Assembly: GCF_963678635.1 (NCBI RefSeq)
Contig: NC_087064.1
Coordinates: 44,997,346 to 45,061,345, forward strand
From: Symsagittifera roscoffensis
Taxonomy: Eukaryota; Xenacoelomorpha; Acoela; Convolutidae
Direction of reading: 5' to 3'
Length of the DNA stretch: 64,000 nt
Shown in pieces: positions 38,123-49,900 of the stretch. Within the stretch, counting starts at the first letter, position 1. Every line of letters starts with the position of its first letter. The notes under the pieces were generated by a model. That model did no database searches, was not told where the DNA came from, and saw nothing but the letters and a program-made list of their open reading frames with translations. The position numbers were made by a program, and so were the translations under genes.

Positions 38123-38419
38123 GATATTGGATGTCACGAGACTGTTGACGCATTTAAAATCCCACGCATTGGGCTTGCCACGTTGCCAGGGTGTCAATGT
38201 GGTGACGTCCGGTCGGCGTCCGTCATCACGGAGAAGGCCAGTAGGTTCAAGTGTGACGGGAAGGTGAGCGGTTTTAAACTGTCACGGATAATTTCATTGC
38301 ATATGGTGTATCTCGTATACCTTAAAGTGATTCGAAGGCAGACCAGGTACCGTAGGAGTCGAGAGTGGTGCTACACAGACATCTCTGTTTTGTGGATACA
38401 GGGCGCCCAATCTGATGCC
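38123..38419. other. unassigned DNA
   Basis: A plus-strand frame is open across here (38090-38653) but starts inside the LTR and ends antisense to the reverse transcriptase fragment, so I do not call it a gene. No recognised content. Confidence 0.4.
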
Positions 38420-39415
38420 TTAGGCGACTCGGAACTGGTCATCCTGGAGCCAGAGACCAAGAAGATTGGAAGGAAGGGCATTGAGCCAATCTCCTGCTCC
38501 TCGGCAGTTGACTCCTTGTATCCGAGCTTTTTGAAGATTAGTTGCAGATTGCTCGATAAGAAGTCCGAGATTGTTTTTCGAGACTGGAATAGTCCATCGT
38601 TTCTGAAGTCGTTTAGTCATTGCAGCAGTTATACTGGTTTCACCTGCCATTGATTGCCAAAGTGATAGTGCCTCTCGGAGAAGCGAATCTGAGGGAGAAT
38701 GATTATTGAACAGTGATGTGGCAAGTGAAGTGCAAGAAACGAACAATGCAATTAAGGCAGAGGGTGCTAGTTCAATTGGAGACTGCAGGCCGAAGCCACC
38801 AAGCTTGACTGGGAGTGTCAGCTGAGTCCAAGTGTCCCTCCCAACAGATATGTTCATGACTGATTCCATGGTGTATTTCAGGTTGTCATGCATTTCTTGA
38901 AAGATTTTGTCCTTTTTGAAGACAGCAGAGGTACGGAAAATGTTTAAAAGTTTTGGTATAGCGAAGCAGTTTTTAATGATGAAGAATGCTCGATGATTGG
39001 GAATGTCTTTGATGTTGGTGCAGAGGCGTTTGAACTCTTCATTTTTCTTTTCGAGTTTCGTGTCAATGCTTTTCTCGCCTAATGCTGCACCTAGAAGTGT
39101 CACGTTTTCTACCGGGATCAACTCGATACCCGGACAGAAAGCGTTAATTTTCTCAAGAATTGAGACAGTGTTTTCTTCTTTCACATGAGTTCACAATTGG
39201 TGGGCTTGATCATCAGTTCAAGTTTTCTGGACTCATCAGTGAATTCTTTCAAGTCTTGTAAGACGTTTTTCCAGTTATCAATTGCCGATATGTCATCAAG
39301 CTAGCCACACTTGAATTTGGAAGCGAGGTTAATGAGCAGATGATGAATAACAATGCAGAATCCAATAGATGCAATTGGATCACCTTGCTGAAACTCTTCG
39401 CTTGAAAGGATAACC
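38420..39415 (-). pseudogene. non-LTR-type reverse transcriptase, C-terminal fragment
   Basis: 39415-39190 (broken) shows FQQGDPIASIGFC (motif B), a stop followed by LDD (motif C with the first residue lost), and IKPTNCEL (motif D-like). 39184-38420 continues with VTLLGAALGEKSID and a long helical region ending WLNALPSNLLGLWLQDDQF, a layout seen in LINE-like RTs after the palm. No endonuclease or 5' part is present. I cannot name the clade. Confidence 0.6.
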
Positions 39416-39999
39416 AGATAATCAATAAGAAGACTTAAATTGACACGAGAGAAAAAAAGTTTAATTAAAATTTTACCAATAAAAAATGTCGTATTTTATT
39501 GTCTTGCCATTTACTATGCCTAGTACACACGTCGCGGTCTAGTTCTGTTTTGCCCGGGATATTTTGAAAGCTGCCTGCTCTGGTTTTTTTTGTGAAAACG
39601 CTTGTTATTAGATTTAGTTTTCCGGGGCCATTTCAATTTTTCCAAGTTTACACGCATTATTATAAATTTGATCCACATACTCGTGATCATAAAATTTCTA
39701 CCTTTGGGGCAAGTTCGCTCCTACTGCTGCGGCTAAAAAAGCGGGTGCAGCTAGTAGAGGAGTGAAAGAAACATCCAAACCAACTTTGGCTGCCGGAAAA
39801 CTGCTCTTAAAAACTGGTTTTTCTTCATCTCCACATTAGTGGCCCTGCATAATATTCTCTCACGTTACTATTCTTACTATTCTCTCGTAGCAAGTTTCTT
39901 ACTATTCTCTGGTAGCAATTCAAAAAAAAAAACATTTTTTGCAAAAACAAGGGTTCCCACGCAAAAAAAAACTATAAGAATTTTGGCATGCTAGAGCAT
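39416..39999. other. AT-rich unassigned DNA
   Basis: No gene recognised. Confidence 0.4.
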
Positions 40000-40375
40000 T
40001 TTTTCAGAAATTAAAAACCATCAAAGGCATCAATGACAAAGGTTTTTCATGACCTTGAACTTTTTTGTCGAGCAATTCCTTACGGCGAGTTTCACCAATT
40101 GAAGATCCTAATATAACAATTTTTCAATTTGTTAATCTGTGGCATCTTTTAAGAAATTGCGTTAAAACTGAATTGTACTGTGGAATTGTCGTCGGTCCTT
40201 TAATACAACGCTCCCATTTTTCTGGGTTCAAGCTAAGGCCGTTATTTTGTTCCAATTTTATCTTTTTTCAAGGTCGCGGAGTAATATTTCTAGTCTTTGA
40301 CCAAATTTCCGCCATTTCAGCAAAAAGAATTGAGGCTTCAAGATCTCTTCTTTGACATCATGACATCTCCTTTCT
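40000..40375 (-). pseudogene. second, very degraded reverse transcriptase fragment
   Basis: Minus-strand reading gives an acidic stretch before motif D (FAEMAEIWSKTRN), GLSLNPEKWERC (motif D) and, after one stop, ILGSSIGETRRKELLDKK, parallel to LLGAALGEKSID in the fragment at 38420-39184. Two frame breaks. Called from motif order only. Confidence 0.4.
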
Positions 40376-42054
40376 GACATTATGAATTAGCTTCATTGAA
40401 AAGTTTAGCTTTATTATGTGCATAGTTGTTTATTTTTTTTTTAGAATTTTGGACAATTGGAATAAACATGTTTCAACATTTTTCATCTATTAGAGAGTTA
40501 AAAGCAATCTTTATGTCTAGTTTTTTTTTTGAAAATAGTGCTCTTGGATTCGCCGTCGGCTCAGTTAGGTTTCGAAACGAGTATGGAGCTATTTCTACTC
40601 CTAGCTTAGTGCCCAACCCGACCTACAGAATACTGAATCAAAGTTTGTCTCTCGGACGATGCGTATTTCAATTTGCCTATGTCCATTGTTCTCAACCTCC
40701 GTCCATCTGTACGAAGGCGATAAGCTTTTACTCTAAGAAGAAAGGTCATAGGAACTCTCATAATTGATATTTTGCTTACTCCAATGAGACTTATCTGCTA
40801 AGTAAGTCCTGCACAGCCATTCGTCTTTCTTATAAGATCTTTAAAAAATCAAGTAACACTTTTATTCGGACCTGCTCCTGATTCATTCGCAAAGAATTTC
40901 TTGCTCTGTATAGAATAAGTTTCTCATAAAAAGCTCTGTATAGATCAAATTATCTAAATTTTTTAAGATTTGGCTCCTTGAGGCTGCTTAGAAAACATTT
41001 TTTTAATGAATCTCTGATAAAAATGGAGCAAATTTGTCAAGCAAATCAGCGAGCCTTATTCCGCTCTGTATTTTTCCTTACTCGAGCTGACTATTTTTGA
41101 GCTTTTTTCTCTGCTGGGGATAACTCACAGGCTGGCCTCAAACTTGCGAATGGAATTTTGAAAGTGAAATGGTGTTTGTTTGATTTTTTTTATTTATCTT
41201 TAAGCTCATGCTTGTGATTTGTTTGCGTTCAATTCTTCTCGGTTGATAAATGAAAAAAAAAAACCGAATATTTAAAGAAATAGCCATTTTGTAAAATCCT
41301 TTTTTTGTAGAAGATGTAGTTTTTTCGGCCGACAGACTTCCAATCATGGCAACACTCGAATAGTTCGGTACTCTCATGACCACTCGGACGTTCGAGATGG
41401 CTGTGTTAGTATAACAGTCTAGCACTCAATGATTACCTACTGTTGCGTTTTTACTAGATTCTACCTCAACAAAAAAAAGAACATTTGAATCATTGGTTTT
41501 TATTAGAGTCGCTAAGGGGCATATTCACACTACTATATGATATAAACTGAAACATTAATCACATCTATTCAATTTTATCAGTCCCGAAAGTTGTAAGCAA
41601 TCTTTGCTAGGAAATTTTTTTCTCAAATTTCTGTTAAAACTGAAGTAGCTCAATTGATTGTTTTTGGCGTCAAAATATTTGGCGCTTGCTATTTTAATTT
41701 TATTTTAACTTGTTTCTCGGTTTTTTCAATTTTTAAGTTCATATGTGGCGGTCCAAAACAAAACGGAAACTTGGAGGTTTCAATTTGCTGTCAATCTACT
41801 TTACGCAGAAAATGATATTAAAATATATATTGGATTGCTTTCGGAATAAGTTCTGTCATCGCCTTAATGAAATTTTTTAGAATGATTTACAGATCAAAAA
41901 CCATCAAAGGAGACAATTTACTGACTCTAAGCAAGTTTTTATTACTATCCACCATTCAAAAATAAGCATTATAGCGTAACAAATTGGTAAAAATTACGTT
42001 CTTCTAATGTTCTGAAATTTCTTTAGTTTATCTAATGTTTTCTAAATCAAACTT
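40376..42054. other. AT-rich unassigned DNA
   Basis: Long poly-A/T runs and no supported reading frame. A minus-strand open frame at 41138-41425 has no recognisable content. Confidence 0.4.
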
Positions 42055-42640
42055 TTAGATTTGATATGTGATGAAACTCGGATCTGATTCGAGTTTTTTT
42101 ATTAAAACATTTGCTCTCATTCTGATTTTTAAGCTAAGTTGACTTTGATTTCCTCGATGAAGCACGAGCCTTGTTGATATCTCATCTCGCGTGCCGTTTG
42201 CTGCCCAAATTTTTTTTAGTAATACTTCTGCATGAGTTGAGCTCAATGTTCTTGGTTTAATTTTGTTTCCATTGCTATCTAGAATCACGAGTCTTACACA
42301 GCAAAGTTTCATTGTAGGTGTTCTCCTGAAACCCTCTGCAACCTTTCCTCTACTATGATTCTTTTTACTGCAGTGTTGAGCAGCTTTTGAAATTCAGAAG
42401 TACGACTGTATCGGGTGGTTTTTGGTAATGAACATAATTAACAACCTTGTTGAAGTCTATTTTTTTAATTGGTCTCTAAAAGCCAAATTGCCGTTCTCAT
42501 ATGTTGTTTCAATTGTTAACTGTAAGTAAGATTGAAAATTATTGGTGGCGTGCAGTAACAGGTTCTGGTCATTTTTGAATGTCCTGACATTATCACAAAG
42601 TATCGTACAAAAAGCTTCACAATTCGTAAGCTTCACAATA
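42055..42640 (-). pseudogene. degraded PLE fragment (RT thumb to pre-endonuclease)
   Basis: Minus-strand reading recovers LTIETTYENGNLAF, then HYQKPPDTVVLLNFKSCS, matching the WYQKPTDTGFILNF region of PLE copy 1, and LHRGNQSQLSL, matching RGNPSQLL. Stops interrupt it. Confidence 0.6.
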
Positions 42641-43934
42641 GCGAATGGATGGGAAACTAAAGCGAGGATAAAAACTTTTGAAAAATCGAGACCATGAAAA
42701 ATGTTACACGATTTGATGGCAAAATCGGGGTCTAATGCGTATCCAGTAGAGACCAGGGGAAGCTGTGATGTTCATCCAGGGTAGCCGAACAGAAAAACGG
42801 AGAAAGGGCCAACACCGGACTCAACGCAGGAGTACTTCATTAACACTTTTCAAATCTGTTTCGTAGAGTAGGAAAAATAAAGCTTTTTAAAGTGCAGGCC
42901 GATTTTTCTGCGAACTTGTTGCCGGTACCACAGTAGAAAAGACCACTGCCAAGGACTTTACAGAAAGAAAAAGAAGATTTTCTATCCAAAATCCTGCAGG
43001 CGCAGGCGTTTATCGACTTCAAATTGGTATAAGCCAAGGAAACGGATATTGACCATATCGGAACCCGAAAAGTTTATACGGAAAATTGATCGCAAAAACA
43101 GGTCTCTAAAACTAACATAAAATCAAATACGCCCGAAATTGATTAACAAAAAGGGGAGTTGCACCTTTGGTTCAAAAGGAAATCTATAGAGTCGCTATCC
43201 CATTTGAAGTCGCTTGAAGGATCTATTCATAGTCAACATTAAAATCTTCCGGCGCTGGCCGAAATTTCCGCCTCATTACGGCCACTTTTGAGCAGGAAAA
43301 ATGATTACATTAGGTCAACCAATTGTCAAGCATCGTTCAAAAGTCTGAAAAAAAACATCGTTCAAAAGTTGCTGTTACAGTAGAACTCAGACAATTTGTG
43401 TATGCAAGAATGTCTGAATAATGAACGACGCAAACCACAACAGACTAGGGGTGGTGCTTGAACAAATTGGCCCCAAGGACTGGCGTCAGATAATGTTTGA
43501 TACTTGGGCAAGCAAAGAAGAAATTCTTGACCAACGACTTTGAAACAGTGGCAGTCGTGTAGGGGCAGAAGTTTTCGAAATTATGTCCGGACCGAAAAAT
43601 TGGATCATGGAATCAGAATGTTGGATCGTAAAGAGTTCCTTTTAAATAGTAACAATTAAAAAGTAAAACCATTTTTATAAGGCTTAAAAAAACCATTTAA
43701 TAGGCTATTAATCTGCGTTTCAAATCGAGCATAAACAGATATCCAAAATTGGCCAATACTTTTTGGAAAATAGAAAAGGAGCTAACAATTTTTAAAAGCT
43801 CAATTTTGATGCTCATTTTTCAATAAATTGGAAGACTCCAGGGGAAAGAAAGTTGAAACTAATAGCTATCGACCAACCAAAGTGCAGTTAGTAAATATTC
43901 GTTTACAATTCAACTTGATGCGATCAAGGAAATA
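42641..43934. other. unassigned DNA
   Basis: AT-rich, with no supported gene or repeat. Confidence 0.4.
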
Positions 43935-44132
43935 ATGAAAGCCAAAGACGCAAAGCTGCAGGAAAAAGTATACGCGATGATTTTAACTAAAAAACATCTT
44001 CTGTCTTCACGAGAAATTGATGATCTCAAAGAACATGACTACAGCAGTGAACAATTGGATTTACTTTCACTATCATGTGAACTCGAGCAAATTCACCGCC
44101 GGCAGAGGTACCCATATTTGAATATTTGGTAA
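43935..44132 (+). CDS. hypothetical short open frame
   Basis: ATG at 43935, 65 codons, charged and helical (MKAKDAKLQEKVYAMIL at the start). No family is recognised, and it has no partner gene or obvious control signals. It ends at a 12-bp minisatellite. It may be chance or a remnant. Confidence 0.15.
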   Translation: MKAKDAKLQEKVYAMILTKKHLLSSREIDDLKEHDYSSEQLDLLSLSCELEQIHRRQRYPYLNIW

Positions 44133-44222
44133 AGACGTTGGTAAAGACGTTGGCAAAGACGTTGGTAAAGACGTTGATAAAGACGAGAAGGAAGCAAAAA
44201 AGACGTTGGTAAAAACGCGAAC
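44130..44222 (+). repeat. 12-bp minisatellite (TTGGTAAAGACG)
   Basis: About six imperfect units (TTGGTAAAGACG, TTGGCAAAGACG, TTGATAAAGACG and others), the last after a short interruption. Confidence 0.8.
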
Positions 44223-46989
44223 CAAGAGACTGTAACGATTGTGTAAACTCAATTTTTGGGCGCCCATTAACTGTTCTAATGAATCAAAGAAACACGGCCC
44301 AGTGGCGGAAGACCGCTTTTTGCGTTGGCCCTCTAAACTGGTTTGTAAAAATTATCAACTCAAAAAAAATCTAGAATTTTCGAAAACATAGTTAGCCAGT
44401 CAAGGAAAACCTATAAAACTTAATTTCATGCTGAACAAGGGAATAATTTTATGTCACACGAGATGAAAGCATTTTGCAATGAAAAAAGGCATTGAAATCA
44501 CAAAATTGTCGGTCGGAGACCATCGGGAAACATGATACTTAGAACCTACTAGTGGAAGCCTTAAAAATTTGATACTAACATATGCAAAGGAGAAAAACAT
44601 AGAAATTTTTGGGTAAAAGATACCAGAAACCTCGGAGTGCTACGTCTCTCAAATAACGTGACAAGGATAATCTCCCTGTTTGAAGCACATCATGGCCTAG
44701 AAGCGAATACGGTGTTGCGTAACTTTGCCAAAAAAACGCTCCTAAACTTAAATTGATCACGAGAAGTACAAACAAAAGATGACAAAGATGATAGTTTAGA
44801 CGAGAACGTTCCAGCAACACAGAAAACTGGAAACGCATGCGACTAATGAGGTGACCGCGGCTTAGGAAAAGACAAGGAGTTAAGCGGGACGGCAATTTGA
44901 GGCCAAAAATTAGTCGGATAGCGACAACGAGAGCGCAAAAAACGAAGAAACAAACGACGATGACTGGTGGAAGAATCGCAGTATTACTGGAGGAGCAATA
45001 TCCTTGAAGCTTTCCCATGACCCAGGAAAAACAAAAAACTTCTTGGAGCCATTGAGTGGATCGGGAGATCTAAAGACCAAAGTACGGAGCGAGCAAGTAA
45101 AAACCCAGAAGAGAATACACATCGAACAGGAGACGGAAAAAAAAACAGCACAGCGAAGCGCGGAGCAACACAAAACGGCGCTGAAGTTTTGACAACCGAG
45201 AAAGAAGAGACACCACAGGCAGAACGAATTGCTCCAACGGCGGGGAATAGAAAAGGCGTTCAAAAACAACACTTGGCCCGTAAAAGAGCCAAGATTCGAG
45301 CAGCCAAGATGAGAGTGAATCACGGCAGAGAAGACGGAAAAGGACCGCAGTAACAAAGCTGGGCTAAATCAAATTGGAGCAAAAACCAAAAGAATTGGAA
45401 AATTGGAATATAAGCAACACTCAAATTATAAAACTGTGTGTCCAAATATGTTTAGTTTTGCCATCTAGGTGACTACGTTAGCCCCAACAGTACTAAACGA
45501 TGCAAAAGTATTCATCAAACAGTTTTTTTTTCAAATTTGTGAAGGTCCATGTCAACAAATCAGTGTATCGTAGTTCTTTTTTTTAATGTTGGAGGAGGTC
45601 TGTCACAGAGCGCCGAATCAGCTCATGTAAGTACTCAGTCTATAACTATCAATCATCCATTCATGTTTTGGTGATGATCGATTCCTGCGTTGGACTTCCA
45701 AAACTTAACTCGTACTAAACTTTGCGAGATGAAATTGTTTATACTATTTGGAAGTTTACTTTTACCGAAATACGCTTTCAACAACCTATTTTTAAAAAGC
45801 GCCATCTCCTAAAATAGTATAAAAAAACGCCTAACTTTTAAAATTGTTTGGTTACGTTTTCTAGATTTTTTTTGCTGTAGGGTTTCCCTGTTTACCCTTC
45901 TTTCTCGGAATAGCCAGTTACATTGGAGAAAAATGAGCAATGGGTGGAACAAAGCGTCATTCAATTGAGGTCTTAGTTAAACTTGATCTCGAAGCTGTAT
46001 CCTCGTGTTGATTGAGAATTTGGCAGTTTTTTCCGTAATTCTCTGGTGAGTCAATTGAAAGTAGCGCTTCGTGAAACTGTTGCTTTGCCTGATTGTAGTT
46101 GATTCCGTGAGGAAGACAATTCTGGGTCTGAAATCCTCGAATGCAAACATTGTCTCAGAAACAGGTTCAATTGTTAAACTGCTGCCTGCGGTGTGTCTTC
46201 TGGCAGGGGTGAGTTTCAATCATGGAAGCTGACGAGGAGCTATATAGAGAAGAGGGCGATACGAGATCACTTAGAGCAGAATCGGCAAGGTCAAGACTTG
46301 GTTAGAAATTGAGTTTTGCAGAACCTACCTGTTGTTTGTATTCAATAGGAAATTTAGAAAAGGTTAATTTCAGCCTTGGTATATGAGCGCACTGCGTACA
46401 GAGGTTACCAACTTTAGGGATACAGTAATTCGAGCGTTTTAGTCCACTGAGTTTCTAAAGTTTTTTGTGTGTTGGCAAGTCCTTGGGTTGCGATGAAGGC
46501 AAAATAAGTTTGCTAGAGCGTTTGTGTTTTTGATTTTTGACCGAAGAAGACTCTATGCTTCTGATAAGAAGAAGGAAGTTCGTAATTGGTTTCTCCACGT
46601 TTGCTCAAATCAATGCACAACTGGAGGTTCAATTTCTTTCTTTTGAATAATTGATCGAAAAAACGCAATAATAATGGAAAATTGCACTATCTGCTATGGA
46701 AAAGCAATGAATGAATAGTGTCCAATGTTGTATGATTGGTTGTATTGTGCATTAAAGCGGCTAAGTTGAGGGAGAGTGCCGGTTGTATTTGTTAAAAGCT
46801 TCTACAATTGAAGAACACGTTTTAGAGACCACTTTTCTTACTCTAATAGGTCAATAAACGTCCAAAAAATGTTTAAAATCATGAATAGTTTTATAATTAA
46901 ATAGTGTCCAAACTCCGAACCTTGATTAGAGGTAGATATGAATACCGGAATAATACTAGTATGAAAAATCGCAACATTAGTAAACATAT
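44223..46989. other. unassigned DNA
   Basis: No confident gene. A Lys/Arg/Glu-rich plus-strand reading at about 45190-45350 has coding-like composition but no start or family. Elsewhere AT-rich. Confidence 0.35.
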
Positions 46990-49900
46990 CCTATTCGTTT
47001 TCGAGGGGTGGTTTTTTCAAAACAAACAAAAGACTTACTTTTTAAAATTTATGCTTTCGAATATTTGATTCACTGATCTCTTGGTACTTCTTGCTAATTT
47101 TTTCATGATGATGCCAAAGTATGAGAAGTTTAATATTTCAAAACCCAAAAACTAGGTTTCAAAAGATCTCCGGATCTCATTGTTTGACTCCAAAGGGTTG
47201 CAAATGTGGCCTCCATATTTGAATGCACGGAATTTTTCAGTTATCGCAGATCTGGTCGTTCATCATTTTGGTCATCAATCTATCGATTCAACTGTTTATT
47301 ACCCCAATCACGTAAGGTGTAAGATGAGTATTGGAGTTCGAAGATAAACAATAAAACTTGCCATTTTAAAAACTTTATTTTAAACAAAGTTTTGTGCTTT
47401 TCATTTCCAAGACGGTATTTCAAAAGGGCCATTTGGAGAGCCAAAAGAACGTAAAGAAAGTCTAGTATCTCTGAAATTCTTTGTTAGAAACAAAACTTTT
47501 TGCAACGTCAAGGTGTTACAAGAAACTAAGCTAAAAACGATAAAACATTAGTTTGTAAAAACGAATCACATAAATTTCAGCTGAAACTTTATTTTTATTC
47601 ATATGAATGTATGCCATTTTAAAAAATAATGTGAGAAAAAGTTTCAATCATTTAAGGTTCACAAATTTTCACAAAACTTTAAAGTGCATCGTACTGGGGG
47701 TGCTGTTAAGGTATTTTCAGGAACGAATCACATAAACTTTAGTTCCTGGCCTTCATTTAAAAAAAATTTCAATCACCGTTGCCCTTTGAAGTTAACCATT
47801 CAAAATAAATTTGTTTTTTCTTTTAAAATTAAATTAAATTTTTATCTAAATTTGTATTGAATTTTCTGTGTCAATTCTGATGTAGACTTGTACGTTTTTG
47901 ATACAGACTTGATGACATTTTTCAGTGTCTTCATCTTCTGTCTAAGTTCTTTTCGGTTTATCTTTTCCCTAGTAATGCCTCTAGTTTCACCAGTTTAGTA
48001 TAGTTGCTCGACCTATACATAAATTCCCAAGTAACATCTGCGCTATTTCTCTCAAACTCGCCTTATTGAAACTACAGGCCTGCAATTGAGTCAGTTCTTT
48101 TACAATCTTAATTTCTGGTGGTCAAATGCCGAACAGTTCGGCCAACATAGGACACCCATTTAAAAGACAAGGCTTATTCCACTCTTGTCTTGAAGTCATT
48201 AGAAAAGCAGCCGATTTCATTGACAGTAATTATGATCGAAGTTTCCTTGTAGCGAAAAAATATTGAGGTGCAGTCGATTATCGTAGCCTTTTTGCAAAAT
48301 ATTGGCTGAGCTTGAATCTGTTTTTAACAATCAGCATAAAGAGCTTCACATCTTTTTGTGATTGAGTTGAAACGATCCTCTCATTGACCAGGGCCTTGCC
48401 TTATTTTCAAGGACTTTGCTCGAAACGTCTGCTGCCAGTTTTGCTGGCTGATTTTTGATTTTGTTTTGCTATCCAAGTCGTTTTTTGTGGTTTTTGAAGC
48501 TTTTTTTTTAAAAACTAAGAAATTAAGAACTTCAAGAAAACTGTAATACGCGAATTAGTGTTTTGGAAAGTGTCATTACTTTTTGATGGACCCCAAGTTT
48601 TGTCTCTACAGATAGCAGCTGAAACTTTATTTTTTTTTTCAGATGAATGTATGCCATTTTTAAAAATAATGTGAGAAAAAGTTTCAATCATTAACGGTTC
48701 GCAAATTTTCATAAAACTTTCAAGTGCATCGTGCTGGGGGTGCTGTTAAGGTGTTTTTAGGAAGTTTATGTCTTGACTTCAAGCATGAATGCTCAGCACC
48801 TTTTCGTTTTCAAAGGGGGGTTTTTTCAAAACAAACAAAAGACATATTTTTTTAAAATTCTAAAATTTATGCTTTCGAATCTTTCTTTCGCTGATATCTT
48901 GGTTTTTCTTGCTATATTTTTCATGATGATTCCAATGTATGAAAAGTTCAATAATTCAAAATCTAAAACCTAGGATTCACAGGAAACCGAATCTCGTTGT
49001 TTGACTCCAAAGGGTTGCAGATGTGGCCTCCATATTTTAATGCACGGAATTTTTCGGTTATCGCAGATCTGGTCGTTCATCGATTTGGTCATCCATCCTT
49101 CAATTCAACTGTTTATCTCACCAATGACTTAAAGTGTAAGGTAAGTACTGGAAATCGAACAAACAAAGATAAAATTTGCAGCGCTTTTGTGCTTTTGTGC
49201 TTTTTAATAAACTTTTGTGCTTTTCATTTCCAAGATGGTCATTTCAAAAAAGCCATTGGGAGAGCCAAAAGAACGTAAAGAAATTCTGTTACCGGAAGAA
49301 AATTTCTGTTGGAAACAAAACTTTTTGCAACGTCAAAGTTTTTACAAGAAACTAAGTTAAAGACGATGAAACTTTAATTTGTAAAACCTACTCACATAAT
49401 ATTCCACAATTTTAGTTCTTGGCCTTCATTTTAAAATTAATTCAACCACTGTTCCCCTTTGAAGCAATCAAAATAAAAACTGTTTGTACTTTTAAAATTG
49501 ATATAAAACTTAATCTAAGTTTGTGTTGAATTTTCTGAGTCAATTTTGATGTAGACTTGTACGTTTTTGATACAGATTTGAAAAAACTTTTCAGTCTTCA
49601 CCTACTGTCTACTTTCTTTTCGGTTAATCGAGTAGTTTATTACTTCCCTAGTATGTATTGCCTCTAGCTTTACCAGTTTAGTTTAGTTGCTCGACCTATA
49701 TAAAAGTTCCTAACTAACATCTCCGCTATTTCTCTCAAACCCGCCTTACTGAAACTACAGGCCTGCAATTGAGTCAGTTCTTCTTTTTTGTTCTTTATTT
49801 CTGGTGGTCAAATGCCAAACAGTATGGCCAGCATAGGACACCCACTAAAAGACAATGTTAATACCACTCTTTTCTTGAAGTCAATAAAAAAGCAGCCGAT

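Noticed and set aside
38090-38653. Plus-strand 187-codon frame as a host gene
   Set aside because: It starts inside the solo LTR and its end is antisense to a recognisable reverse transcriptase fragment.
44910-45356. 148-codon minus-strand frame with Cys/Phe-rich hydrophobic content
   Set aside because: Low-complexity complement of a Lys/Arg/Glu-rich plus-strand stretch; no family and no copy elsewhere.
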